Assembly (NCBI RefSeq): GCF_003008425.1
Contig: NZ_PXOQ01000015.1
Coordinates: 186,001-250,000 of the forward strand
Source: Aurantibacter aestuarii
GTDB taxonomy: Bacteria > Bacteroidota > Bacteroidia > Flavobacteriales > Flavobacteriaceae
Length of the DNA stretch: 64,000 bases
Direction: 5' to 3'
The notes below the pieces were generated by a model. It made no database searches, had not been told where the DNA came from, and worked only from the letters and a program-made list of their open reading frames with translations. The position numbers and the translations under genes are program-made. Below, one piece after another: positions 16,725-25,515 of this stretch (positions are counted from its first letter, which is position 1; every line of letters begins with the position of its first letter).

Positions 16725-16727
16725 AAA

Positions 16728-17867
16728 TTATTTTATAATAAGTTTTTTTGAAATAGTTCCAGAGGAACTTTCCAATTTAACAATGTAAACACCAGGCTTT
16801 AGTTTAGTAAGGTTTACTTTATTGTTTTTTGGTGTTACTTTGATTTCAAACACATTTTGACCTAAAACATTAAAAATACTTACGTTGAGATTTTTAGGGG
16901 TTCTAACGGTTAAAATCTGATTTGTTAACGGATTTGGGTAAATAGATATATCGCTATCATTTAAAGAAAATGATTTTGTAGATAATACAGATTGCCAGAT
17001 GGTCTGTACATAAGAAGGATTATCTATAAAAGGATTTCTATTGTTGTGTTGTGTGAAAATTGCATTATTTCTATCAATTTCACGTTGAGATACAGGATCT
17101 TGGATATGCCAATTGTATAATATATCTAGAAAAGGTTGAGCAATAGCTTGGCTAGCAGAACCATCAAACATTGGGTAAGAGTTGTAACTAGTTAAGTTAT
17201 CTTCATAACGGGTTACAAAATAAAAGTAGATTCTAGCTATGTCACCTTTAAATTCATCTATTGGTTCAAAAACAGTGTTAGTATAACCAGCTGCATAATC
17301 TGCATTTCTATTAAGCCCAATTTTTGTACCATTGGTAAAAGTTTGTGTTGCATTATCTGTTTCCCCGTAAGGTGTTACATTTCTTTGACCGTTAATATAC
17401 TTATCAGAAGGAATTACAAAATGGGCATCACTACGTTCAGGGAAACTACCACCAAAAACTGAATTTGGAATGGTGTGTTCTCTATTAAAACGTTGCCCTT
17501 CAGCTGTTCCTAAAGTCCCATCATCTTGCTGTGCGCTTCCATAAATATATTCATAGTTGTCTGGTCCAGATGGTATTTCAGAATACATATCTAAAATCAC
17601 CTTGTTTGTTGCAGGAATTGGACCGGAATGATCATAATAAATATCAACATCAGATAATTCATAAGTATTATATAAATCGCCATACGATAATTGAACCGAC
17701 TGATACTCTGGAGATAGTCCGTCATTATTGTTGTCGATTATTCTTTTTAATTGAGTTTTTAATGTAAACCCAGTTCCAGTAGCAGAGTCATAATATCCCG
17801 CTGGTATTTGGGCAAATAGAGAATTTGCAATTAGCAATACAGTTAATAATAAGTAGTTTTTTTTCAT
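16728..17867 (-). CDS. Secreted endonuclease I-family nuclease with T9SS sorting domain
   Basis: A 379-residue exported nuclease. It has a signal peptide (MKKNYLLLTVLLIANSLFAQ), an endonuclease I-like domain from about residue 85 with the catalytic-type motif REHTIPNSVFGG (about 131-142) and the NVTPYG and DEFKGDIARIYFY segments seen in this family, and a C-terminal type IX sorting domain beginning ISIYPNPLTN and ending KPGVYIVKLESSSGTISKKL. It should degrade extracellular DNA or RNA for nutrients or biofilm turnover. It follows the rRNA methyltransferase gene by seven bases, probably on one transcript. Confidence 0.88.
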   Translation of the reverse strand: MKKNYLLLTVLLIANSLFAQIPAGYYDSATGTGFTLKTQLKRIIDNNNDGLSPEYQSVQLSYGDLYNTYELSDVDIYYDHSGPIPATNKVILDMYSEIPSGPDNYEYIYGSAQQDDGTLGTAEGQRFNREHTIPNSVFGGSFPERSDAHFVIPSDKYINGQRNVTPYGETDNATQTFTNGTKIGLNRNADYAAGYTNTVFEPIDEFKGDIARIYFYFVTRYEDNLTSYNSYPMFDGSASQAIAQPFLDILYNWHIQDPVSQREIDRNNAIFTQHNNRNPFIDNPSYVQTIWQSVLSTKSFSLNDSDISIYPNPLTNQILTVRTPKNLNVSIFNVLGQNVFEIKVTPKNNKVNLTKLKPGVYIVKLESSSGTISKKLIIK

Positions 17868-17874
17868 ATCTAAA

Positions 17875-19080
17875 TTATTTTCTTTTTAATAAAGCCATAT
17901 AAAAGCCGTCAAAACCACTTTCATAAGATAATACTTTTTTATCTTTTACTAAAGTAAATTCTTCGTTGTCCTTTAAAAATTTGTTTACTTGTTCCTGATT
18001 TTCAGAAGGTAAAATAGAACAAGTGGCATAAACCAACTGCCCTCCAGACTTTACCATTCTAGAATAAGTACTTAAAATTTCTTCTTGAGTAGCTCTAATT
18101 CTATCTAAAAATTCTGGTTGCAGTTTCCATTTTGCATCTGGGTTACGTCTTAAAACACCTAAACCAGAACAAGGTGCATCTATTAAAACGGCATCTGCCT
18201 TGTCATATAACTTTTTAATCACTTTCGTACTTTCTATATGTCTAGGTTCTATATTATGAGCGCCATTACGTTTAGCACGTCTTTTTAATTCTTTTAATTT
18301 ATGGTCATAAATATCTAAAGCAATAATTTGCCCTTTATTTTCCATAATAGAAGCTAAATGTAATGTTTTACCACCAGCACCAGCACAAGTATCTACCACT
18401 CTCATACCTGGTTGGATATTCAAAAAAGGTGCCACAAGTTGCGAGGACGCATCTTGAACTTCAAATAACCCATTTTTAAAAGCATCTGTTGTAAAAACAT
18501 TACCACGTTCTTTTAAAATTAGAGCATCTGGATAATTTTTATCTTCAGTAGTTTCAATATCTAAATCAAATAATTCAGCCTTTAACTTTTCTTTTGTGGT
18601 TTTAAGTGTATTTACTCTTAAAATCACTTCGGCCTGCTGGTTTAAAGATTCAATTTCTTTAGACCATTTTTCCTCACCCAATTCTTTAACACCAAGTTCG
18701 TCTAACCAATCTGGAATGGATTGTTTAATTTTTCTAATTTTAGAAAGTTCATCAAAACGACCTTTAATTTTTCGTGTAGGCGTACCTTCAAAGTATTTCC
18801 AGTCTGGTAATTTAATGCCTTTTAAAGTGGCCCAAACGGCAAACATGCGCCATACGTCATCTCTTGAAAAAGGTTCTTTAACTTCTGCAATTTCAGCATA
18901 TAGACGTTTCCAACGTACGATGTCGTAAGTAGTTTCAGCAACAAAACCACGATCGCGGCTTCCCCAGCGTTTATCTCTTTTTAGTAAGCTTTGCACCACT
19001 TTATCGGCATATTTACCTTCATTAAAAATTAAAAGTAAACCGTCTACGGTTGCAAAACATAAATTTCTGTGTAATCTCAT
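17875..19080 (-). CDS. RsmB/NOP-family RNA (cytosine-C5) methyltransferase
   Basis: A 401-residue SAM-dependent methyltransferase. The SAM loop is VVDTCAGAGGKTLHLA, the Pro-Cys motif is DAPCSGLGVLRRNPDAKW and the nucleophile Thr-Cys motif is YATCSILPSENQ; both cysteines needed by this family are present. The N-terminal 150 residues form the NusB/RsmB-like helical and linker region. It most likely methylates 16S rRNA (RsmB role, C967 in E. coli), but the exact target cannot be read from sequence. A promoter -7 box lies 55 bases upstream. Confidence 0.88.
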   Translation of the reverse strand: MRLHRNLCFATVDGLLLIFNEGKYADKVVQSLLKRDKRWGSRDRGFVAETTYDIVRWKRLYAEIAEVKEPFSRDDVWRMFAVWATLKGIKLPDWKYFEGTPTRKIKGRFDELSKIRKIKQSIPDWLDELGVKELGEEKWSKEIESLNQQAEVILRVNTLKTTKEKLKAELFDLDIETTEDKNYPDALILKERGNVFTTDAFKNGLFEVQDASSQLVAPFLNIQPGMRVVDTCAGAGGKTLHLASIMENKGQIIALDIYDHKLKELKRRAKRNGAHNIEPRHIESTKVIKKLYDKADAVLIDAPCSGLGVLRRNPDAKWKLQPEFLDRIRATQEEILSTYSRMVKSGGQLVYATCSILPSENQEQVNKFLKDNEEFTLVKDKKVLSYESGFDGFYMALLKRK

Positions 19081-19134
19081 TTTTTATTATTTAGCCATAA
19101 TTAGTTATAGCTTTTGCTTAAAAATAAAAGCGTA

Positions 19135-19142
19135 CAAAGGTA
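19135..19142 (-). promoter_or_regulatory. -7 box of the methyltransferase-nuclease promoter
   Basis: The minus strand reads TACCTTTG, a full TAnnTTTG match, 54 bases upstream of the methyltransferase ATG. The -33 element is not clear. Confidence 0.5.
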
Positions 19143-19481
19143 CATTTAAAATGTAAAATAACTCTATGATTTAGGGTTTTATATAGAAAGTTTTATGGTT
19201 TGAGTCTTAGAAAGCTACTACTGTAAGTTTTTATTTCATCTAAGTATATGTTTTATCTATTTATTAGCTCGCAAAGTTTAAGCTTATTTTTCAAGCAACA
19301 TTTATGATTTTTTTTACTTTTTTGTGATAGTTTTTAATTTATTTAAAAACATCTTGCCGAAATACCGATAAACTCGATAAACCGTTTTTACAGCTACTTT
19401 ATTAACGTTATGTTAACTTTTAATTGTGAGCTCAAATTTTTCATTAGGATTTAGATAGACTAACTTCACAAAAAAAATATA
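19143..19481. other. Intergenic region with short direct repeats
   Basis: No gene or RNA was recognised. The region separates two divergent genes. It contains a direct repeat CGATAAAC-T-CGATAAAC (19366-19373 and 19375-19382) and a short inverted repeat TTAAC-GTTAT-GTTAA at about 19400-19415, which could be regulator sites for the plus-strand gene at 19482. A weak -7-like TAACTTTT follows the latter. The rest is plain AT-rich sequence. Confidence 0.35.
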
Positions 19482-20933
19482 ATGAAAAAGATTTACATTT
19501 TAGCAGCGTTTTTAATTTACATTTCTAGTATTGCTCAGGTAGGTATTGGAACAACAAATATTGAAAATGGTGCAGCACTTCAAATCGAAAGTACCTCAAA
19601 GGGACTTTTAATACCAAGGGTAGCTTTACAATCAAGAAATAGTGAGGCACCAATTACACCATCGCCTATTGTTACAGGTTTATTAGTCTATAATACGGCT
19701 ACAGCTGGAGCAGGAGGTAATGCAGTGATTCCAGGATTTTATTATTGGAATGGTAGTTTATGGGTTTCTATTACCGCAAATTCTGTTGGAGGCACTTTCT
19801 GGTCGTTATTAGGAAACTCTGGTACTACTCCAGGAACTAATTATTTGGGGACTTCAGACAATTTAGACTTACAGTTCAGGACTAATGCCATTAGAAGAGC
19901 TACATTCAAAAATGACGGAACATTAATTTTTGGAAATAATAACAATGCTTTAGCAAATACTTTAACGAGTGTATATCCAGCAGGAACTCAAATCGGAATG
20001 TTTGTATTGGCTCAAAACTCACCTCGTGCTATTCGAGCTTTAAATTTTTCTGGGACAGAGTTTGTTATTGATGGAGGTAATTTAGATGCAAATGGTGGTC
20101 GAGGAGTTATAGGTATAAGTGCTAATTTAGCAGCAAATACAGCAACTACCGTTACAGGAGTTATAGGTATTGCAGGTAGAACAACTTTTACTGAATTAGC
20201 TGGAGAATCTGTTGGTGTATCTGCACAAGGGACAACAGGTATTCACGTAAGAGGTGTGGGGAAAAGCACCACAGATTATTTTGCAGCTTCCTTTGAGTAC
20301 GATCAAGATAATGATATTAATACATCCACAGGACCATTTGCAAGAATAGCTGGTAAAGATTTTGATTATTTTAATGGAAATGCAAATGCTAGAGATGTTA
20401 CATATGGAGGATATTTTGATGCAAATGTTAACGCTAATGATTTTGTGTTTGTTGGAGCTAGAAATGATGGCACCTCATATAAAGTTTTAGGTGGAGGTTC
20501 TGTGTCTACAATGGTCAAAGATGAAGAAGGAAATAATCGTATACTTCATGCTACTGAAACCCCAGAAATTTTATTTGAAGACTTTGGCTCTTCTAAATTA
20601 GTTAATGGAGAAGCTTACATTAATTTAGATCCGCTTTTAGCAAAACACATTTATGTAGACGAAAAATATCCTATACGTGTTTTCATCCAATTAGAAGGCG
20701 ATTGTAATGGTGTGTATGTTACCGAAAAAACTAAATTAGGTTTTAGAGTTAAAGAGTTACAAAACGGAACATCTAATGTACCGTTTTCATGGAACTTAGT
20801 GGCCAATAGAGCAGACGCTTTAAATCCTGACGGTAGTATTTCGTCAAAACACGTTGGCGTACGTTTACCTATTGGGCCTAATAAATTAGAACCATTAAAA
20901 GAAACACAGCAAGAGTATGATATTAAAAAATAA
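19482..20933 (+). CDS. Exported surface protein, unknown function
   Basis: A 483-residue protein with a signal peptide (MKKIYILAAFLIYISSIAQ) directly followed by VGIGTTNIENGAALQIES and KGLLIPRVAL, an N-terminal module common in exported proteins of Flavobacteriia, often ahead of Gly/Asn-rich repeat regions. The middle (about 160-260) is rich in small residues, with the partly repeated units GVIGISANLAAN and GVIGIAGRTTF suggesting a beta-structured, fibre-like part. The C-terminal 120 residues (ETPEILFEDFGSSKLVNGEAYINLDPL and onward) are compact and better conserved in appearance. No T9SS domain is seen. The function is not known to me. Confidence 0.75.
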   Translation: MKKIYILAAFLIYISSIAQVGIGTTNIENGAALQIESTSKGLLIPRVALQSRNSEAPITPSPIVTGLLVYNTATAGAGGNAVIPGFYYWNGSLWVSITANSVGGTFWSLLGNSGTTPGTNYLGTSDNLDLQFRTNAIRRATFKNDGTLIFGNNNNALANTLTSVYPAGTQIGMFVLAQNSPRAIRALNFSGTEFVIDGGNLDANGGRGVIGISANLAANTATTVTGVIGIAGRTTFTELAGESVGVSAQGTTGIHVRGVGKSTTDYFAASFEYDQDNDINTSTGPFARIAGKDFDYFNGNANARDVTYGGYFDANVNANDFVFVGARNDGTSYKVLGGGSVSTMVKDEEGNNRILHATETPEILFEDFGSSKLVNGEAYINLDPLLAKHIYVDEKYPIRVFIQLEGDCNGVYVTEKTKLGFRVKELQNGTSNVPFSWNLVANRADALNPDGSISSKHVGVRLPIGPNKLEPLKETQQEYDIKK

Positions 20934-20957
20934 TATTTTTTAATTAATAATATTAGT

Positions 20958-20989
20958 AAAAAGCTTTATGTTAAATCATAAAGCTTTTT
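20958..20989 (+). terminator. Terminator after the surface protein gene
   Basis: AAAAAGCTTTATG (20958-20970) and CATAAAGCTTTTT (20977-20989) form a perfect 13-base-pair stem with loop TTAAAT, followed by CTATTTTT. An in-frame ATG at 20968 lies inside this hairpin and is not a real start. Confidence 0.85.
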
Positions 20990-21015
20990 CTATTTTTAAG
21001 AAAAATATTACAACT

Positions 21016-22092
21016 ATGAAATATGTATGGCTTTTAATCTTAGTTTGCTATTCATGTAAGTCTAAGATGCACTCTTCTTTAGATTTAAATGAAAAAAAAC
21101 AACAATCAAGACTGTTTACTGAAGTTAAAATTATTCCAATAATTGAAGAGGAGACGCTTAATGTAAGGGCTTTAGAAATCGTTGAGGATAAAAATGCCTT
21201 AGTTTTTTTAAGTTCTTTAGGAGATTTAGGTGTATATAATAATGAAATAGAAGAACTAATATTTCCTATAGAGATTGAAACGGATTCTATAAAACCAAAT
21301 TTTAGATCTCTATCTGCACGAAATTCTAGTGGGTATGGTATGAGTATTTCAAGCCCAGCAAAGCTTTACAAATTAGACATTGACCCAAAAAAATCCAATA
21401 TTGTCTATCAGGAAGACCATGAAAAAGCATTTTATGACTCACTTGAATTTTGGAATGATGATGAAGGTATCGCCATAGGCGATCCAACCGATGATTGTAT
21501 GAGTATAATTATAACTAGAGATGGAGGAACATCATGGAAAAAAATAACTTGTGAAAATTTACCAGAAGCTAAAGATGGAGAAGCTGCTTTTGCAGCAAGC
21601 GATACTAATATTGCCATAGTAGGTGACAAAACTTGGGTAGCCACAGGCGGCAAGGCTAGTCGTATATTGTTTTCTCCTGATAAGGGAAAAACATGGGGCG
21701 TTTTTAATACGCCAATAATTCAAGGTTTAGAAACTACAGGTATGTATTCTATAGATTTCTATGATGATTTAAATGGGTTTGCAATTGGCGGGGATTACAA
21801 GCTTCCTGAACAGAATAAGGCAAATAAAATTAGAACACAAGATGGTGGTAAAACTTGGGAGCTTGTTGCGGAGAATAAAAATCCTGGTTACAGAAGTTGT
21901 GTAAAATATGTACCTAATAGTAATGCTAAACAATTAGTGGCTGTAGGTTTTAATGGTATAGATTACAGTAGTGATGGAGGCAATAATTGGAAACATTTAA
22001 GTGATGAAGGTTTTTATACTTTAAGGTTTTCAAATGACAGTATAGCATTTGCTGGAGGAAATGGTCGTGTTAGCAAATTAGTTTTTAAATAA
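21016..22092 (+). CDS. Lipoprotein with BNR/Ycf48-like beta-propeller repeats
   Basis: A 358-residue lipoprotein: MKYVWLLILVCYSCKSK gives a lipobox with Cys at residue 14. The body carries repeated Asp-box-like units, such as ITRDGGTSWKKITC, FSPDKGKTWGVF, TQDGGKTWELV and SSDGGNNWKHL, at intervals of about 50-60 residues, typical of BNR / Ycf48-type beta-propellers. Such proteins bind or assemble partners at the cell surface or in the periplasm; the partner is unknown. The start is set at 21016 because the longer frame begins inside the upstream terminator. Confidence 0.8.
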   Translation: MKYVWLLILVCYSCKSKMHSSLDLNEKKQQSRLFTEVKIIPIIEEETLNVRALEIVEDKNALVFLSSLGDLGVYNNEIEELIFPIEIETDSIKPNFRSLSARNSSGYGMSISSPAKLYKLDIDPKKSNIVYQEDHEKAFYDSLEFWNDDEGIAIGDPTDDCMSIIITRDGGTSWKKITCENLPEAKDGEAAFAASDTNIAIVGDKTWVATGGKASRILFSPDKGKTWGVFNTPIIQGLETTGMYSIDFYDDLNGFAIGGDYKLPEQNKANKIRTQDGGKTWELVAENKNPGYRSCVKYVPNSNAKQLVAVGFNGIDYSSDGGNNWKHLSDEGFYTLRFSNDSIAFAGGNGRVSKLVFK

Positions 22093-22124
22093 AAAAAACC
22101 TTGAAATGGATGTTTTCAATGTTT
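22091..22124 (-). terminator. Probable terminator of the sigma operon
   Basis: AAACCTTGAAA (22096-22106) and TTTCAATGTTT (22114-22124) pair with one mismatch. On the minus strand the stem is followed by a run of eight T, so it ends the operon whose last gene stops at 22147. It overlaps the stop region of the converging plus-strand gene. Confidence 0.5.
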
Positions 22125-22146
22125 AAATTCTGATTATTTAATGCGT

Positions 22147-22587
22147 TTATTTTTTATGTCTGCCCTTAAATTCTTTAATCATTTTCATTTTAAAACTACG
22201 CTCTGACTCAAATAATTTAATAATTTTAATATTAGAAATAATACTTTGTAAATTATTTAAATAAGTTGTTTTTAAAACACTTTCTTCTTTCTCGATATTT
22301 ATCATTTTTGAGATTAAAGATTTAGCATCTGTTTCGCTTATGGTTTCTGTTTTAACCGCAGATATCAAAGTCATTTTTTTCTTTCTTAAAGATTGTCTTT
22401 TCTCTTCAAAATCATTATAAATTGGCCAGAATTTTTGTGCCTCAGACTGAGTTAGATTAAGCTGTTCTGTAATATGAGCCACTTTTAGGGCTTCAATTTT
22501 TTCTCTTTCTTTTTTTTTGTCATTGTCTTGTGCTGTAACACTAAAAGTTAAAGTTAAAGTCAATAAAAGGGTTATAAATTGTTTCAT
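22147..22587 (-). CDS. Periplasmic LTxxQ/Spy-like protein
   Basis: A 146-residue protein with a signal peptide (MKQFITLLLTLTLTFSVTAQ) and a helical, highly charged body. The segment LNLTQSEAQKFWPIYNDFEEKR resembles the LTxxQ motif of Spy/CpxP chaperones, whose role is to bind unfolded envelope proteins and sense stress. It is the last gene of a sigma factor operon, two bases after the membrane protein, so it is likely an envelope-stress sensor or effector tied to that sigma factor. The match to Spy is by motif and composition only. Confidence 0.7.
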   Translation of the reverse strand: MKQFITLLLTLTLTFSVTAQDNDKKKEREKIEALKVAHITEQLNLTQSEAQKFWPIYNDFEEKRQSLRKKKMTLISAVKTETISETDAKSLISKMINIEKEESVLKTTYLNNLQSIISNIKIIKLFESERSFKMKMIKEFKGRHKK

Positions 22588-22589
22588 AA

Positions 22590-23054
22590 TTAATAGTTTA
22601 TTAAATCATCTACTTCTAAGTTGTCTATGTAATTTTCAAGATTATTAGTTTTAATATCAATAAAATCAGTTTCAGATAACTTTGGGTCAGAGGTTAAACT
22701 TTCTAACTCATTATAGCTAATTTCCTCAATTAAATAATTTTCTAAAGTTTGATTCTCAATAGAGTTTATATTTAAAGTATTTTTTGGAATACTTATGGTA
22801 AATAATAATAATACAGCAGCTGCAATACTCGTAGCCCATACTATATTTTTTCTATTAAAAATTGAAATAACTTTTGTCTTAGAGGCTATTGCGTCTGTAG
22901 AAACTTCAAAATTATTTAAATAATTATCTGGTAATTTAAAACCTGATGATTTATATTTTTCTAAATAAACCTGAGTTTTAATGTTCCGTTCAAGCTCATC
23001 AAAATAATAATCTGGTGTTTTAAACCCAGAATTGTATTTTTCTTTTTCTTTCAT
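22590..23054 (-). CDS. Single-pass membrane protein, candidate anti-sigma factor
   Basis: A 154-residue protein with a cytoplasmic-looking N-terminal half, one membrane segment (about residues 72-90, IVWATSIAAAVLLLFTISI) and a short acidic outer part. The N-terminal half holds two similar units, YNSGFKTPDYYFDELERN and YKSSGFKLPDNYLNNFE. It lies 30 bases after the ECF sigma gene and just before a Spy-like gene. Size, topology and place fit an anti-sigma factor, but no standard zinc anti-sigma (ZAS) Cys/His motif is present. Confidence 0.65.
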   Translation of the reverse strand: MKEKEKYNSGFKTPDYYFDELERNIKTQVYLEKYKSSGFKLPDNYLNNFEVSTDAIASKTKVISIFNRKNIVWATSIAAAVLLLFTISIPKNTLNINSIENQTLENYLIEEISYNELESLTSDPKLSETDFIDIKTNNLENYIDNLEVDDLINY

Positions 23055-23084
23055 ATAACTAAGACTAAATTGATGATAAAAGGT

Positions 23085-23627
23085 TTAATGTTCTTTTAAA
23101 TAGGATTCAATTTTTTTACTTGCGATATGGTAAGAGGCTTTTAGGGCACCTTCACTAGTTTCTAAAATACTAGACATTTCACTATATTTTAATTCCTGAA
23201 AATACTTCATATTAAATACCATTTGTTGTTTTTCAGGTAATGCTGCTATAGCTTTCTGAAGTTTAAGTTGAATACTATCTCCTTCAAAATACACATCGGC
23301 TTCTAAATTTTTTATAGCTAATTCTTGTGCTTCCTGATTACTTATTTTTAAGCGTTTGGCATTTTTATTTAAATGTGTAATTGCTTCGTTAGTAGCAATT
23401 CTGTATAGCCAAGAGTAGAGTTGACTTTCTCCTTTAAACTTATGTATGTTTTTAAAAACCTTAATGAATACATTTTGAAGTACATCATCTGTGTCATCAT
23501 GAGATTTTAAAATATGACGAATATGCCAATACAAACGTTCTTTGTATTGCGTTATAAGTTGAGAAAAAGCTTTGTTTTTAGTGCTTTCTGTAATTAAAGC
23601 TTTTATAAGTTCTTGTTCCTCTAGCAC
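23085..23627 (-). CDS. ECF RNA polymerase sigma factor
   Basis: A 180-residue group 4 sigma factor. Region 2 runs through YWHIRHILKSHDDTDDVLQNVFIKVFKNIHKF and SWLYRIATNEAI; region 4 is AALPEKQQMVFNMKYFQELKYSEMSSIL and the following recognition helix, with no extra domain. The start is GTG at 23625-23627; the only ATG near it is followed at once by a stop. It leads an operon with a single-pass membrane protein and a Spy-like protein, which suggests control by envelope state. Confidence 0.9.
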   Translation of the reverse strand: MLEEQELIKALITESTKNKAFSQLITQYKERLYWHIRHILKSHDDTDDVLQNVFIKVFKNIHKFKGESQLYSWLYRIATNEAITHLNKNAKRLKISNQEAQELAIKNLEADVYFEGDSIQLKLQKAIAALPEKQQMVFNMKYFQELKYSEMSSILETSEGALKASYHIASKKIESYLKEH

Positions 23628-23685
23628 TTTACATCGTTTTATATTAGACTAAGAGCTAATGAAAAGGTTTAATATTGATGAGAAT

Positions 23686-25515
23686 TTATTCAAAACTTTG
23701 CATATCTACAAGTTTCTTATAGATACCATTTTTAGCTAAAAGTTCTAAATGAGAACCTTTTTCAGCAATTTCTCCCTTATGCATTACAATTATTGTATCT
23801 GCATTTTGGATAGTAGATAAGCGGTGTGCAATTACTACGGAAGTTCTATTTTTCATCATGTTTTCTAAGGCTTCCTGTACCAAACGTTCACTTTCGGTAT
23901 CCAGTGCAGAAGTTGCTTCGTCAAGAACCATAATTGGAGGGTTTTTTAATACAGCTCGAGCTATACTTAATCGTTGTTTTTGACCGCCACTTAGGCTGCC
24001 TCCAGCATCTCCTATATTAGTGTCTATACCTTGAGGTAGGTCTTTAACAAATTCCCATGCATTTGCAATTTTAAGAGCATCAATAACATCTTCATCCGTT
24101 GCATCTTCTTTTCCAAGAATTAAATTATTTTTAATAGAATCATTAAATAAAATAGAATCTTGAGTCACTAAACCAATTTGTTTACGTAATGATTTTATAC
24201 TTACATTTTTAATATTATGACCATCAAACTTAATTTCACCTTCATTCACATCATAAAATCTAGTCAGTAAATTTGCGATGGTGCTTTTTCCACTTCCAGA
24301 TTGTCCAACTAACGCTACTGTTTTTCCTTTGGGAATGGTTACAGAAAAATCTTTTAAGACATAGTCATCGTTATATTTGAAGTTTATATGTTCTATAGAG
24401 ATTTCTTGTTGGAGCCCGGCTAATTCTGTTGGGTTTTCAATATCTGGGATCGTATTGACTTCATCTAAAATTTCAAAAACACGGTCTGCAGCAGCTAAAC
24501 CATTTTTAACACGATAAGAAGCTTTAGAAATGGCTTTTGCCGGAGTTAATATGTTATATGCTAACCCCATAAAAGCTAAAAATACTGTGCCTTCTAATGT
24601 TTTATCTACTAATACTAAGTTACCTCCATACCAAAGTAAAATAGCTATAGTAATTATACCCATAAACTCACTTAGCGGGCCAGCTAAATTATTTTTCTTA
24701 CCAATTTTATTAGAAAGTTTTAGCAGACTGTTTGCTGAGACATTAAATTTATTTCTAAAATGATTTTCAGAATTATAACTCTTAATAACTTTTAATCCAG
24801 TTAAACCCTCTTCTACAATAGATATTAATCGGCCACTCTCTGCTTGTGCTTTTAAAGATTTATTTTTTAAACTTTTTCCTATCAAGGAAATTATAAAGCC
24901 AGCGATAGGTATAAAAATAAATACGAAAAGTGTAAGTTCCCAGCTAAAAGCAAACATCATTATTATTGAAAACAATATAGTAAGAGGTTCTTTAACCGCA
25001 AGCTCTAGTACAACAAAAAAAGAATTTTGCACTTCAGAAACATCGCCTAAAACTCTAGCCATGACATCTCCTTTTTGTCTTTTAGAATAAAATTTAAGAG
25101 GTAAAGAAATAATTTTTTCAAACATATCCTTTCTTAAATCTGTTAAGACACCATTTTTTAGATGCATCATATGGTGAAGTGCAAGATATCCGAATAAATT
25201 TTTAAATAGGAACGTTATAATTACAATAGATACGACTAGTAATAGTGCTAATTGTTGATCTCCAGAATTTATAAATGTCGTGATTTTATAATTTAATAAT
25301 TGTTCTAAATAATTTTTGGTATCACCTAACCCAGTCCAAACAGGTTCTGCTTTTACAACTTCAGATTTATCAAAAAGTACATTCATCATAGGAATTAATG
25401 CTACAAATGATAGTGTACTAAAGAAAGCATAAAGAACATTAAAGCCTATGTTACCTAAAACATATTTTTTGTATTTTTTTATATAAGGTAATAACTGATT
25501 AAATATACGTTTCAT
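23686..25515 (-). CDS. MsbA-like ABC exporter (membrane and ATPase fused)
   Basis: A 609-residue half transporter: about six membrane helices in the first 330 residues, then an ABC domain with Walker A GQSGSGKST, signature LSGGQKQR, Walker B IMVLDEATSALD and the switch His in VIAHRLSTI. It should work as a homodimer exporting lipids or lipid-linked glycans; MsbA-like family members flip lipid A. It starts one base after the phosphohexomutase gene, in a group with a GT2 glycosyltransferase, so a cell-envelope substrate is likely. The exact substrate is unknown. Confidence 0.88.
   Translation of the reverse strand: MKRIFNQLLPYIKKYKKYVLGNIGFNVLYAFFSTLSFVALIPMMNVLFDKSEVVKAEPVWTGLGDTKNYLEQLLNYKITTFINSGDQQLALLLVVSIVIITFLFKNLFGYLALHHMMHLKNGVLTDLRKDMFEKIISLPLKFYSKRQKGDVMARVLGDVSEVQNSFFVVLELAVKEPLTILFSIIMMFAFSWELTLFVFIFIPIAGFIISLIGKSLKNKSLKAQAESGRLISIVEEGLTGLKVIKSYNSENHFRNKFNVSANSLLKLSNKIGKKNNLAGPLSEFMGIITIAILLWYGGNLVLVDKTLEGTVFLAFMGLAYNILTPAKAISKASYRVKNGLAAADRVFEILDEVNTIPDIENPTELAGLQQEISIEHINFKYNDDYVLKDFSVTIPKGKTVALVGQSGSGKSTIANLLTRFYDVNEGEIKFDGHNIKNVSIKSLRKQIGLVTQDSILFNDSIKNNLILGKEDATDEDVIDALKIANAWEFVKDLPQGIDTNIGDAGGSLSGGQKQRLSIARAVLKNPPIMVLDEATSALDTESERLVQEALENMMKNRTSVVIAHRLSTIQNADTIIVMHKGEIAEKGSHLELLAKNGIYKKLVDMQSFE

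Noticed and set aside
20968-21015. Longer start for the BNR lipoprotein
   Set aside because: The ATG at 20968 is in the arm of a strong terminator and would place 16 residues before a clean lipoprotein signal peptide.
23632-23634. ATG start for the first ECF sigma gene
   Set aside because: This ATG is out of frame and is followed at once by a stop codon; GTG at 23627 fits the family start.
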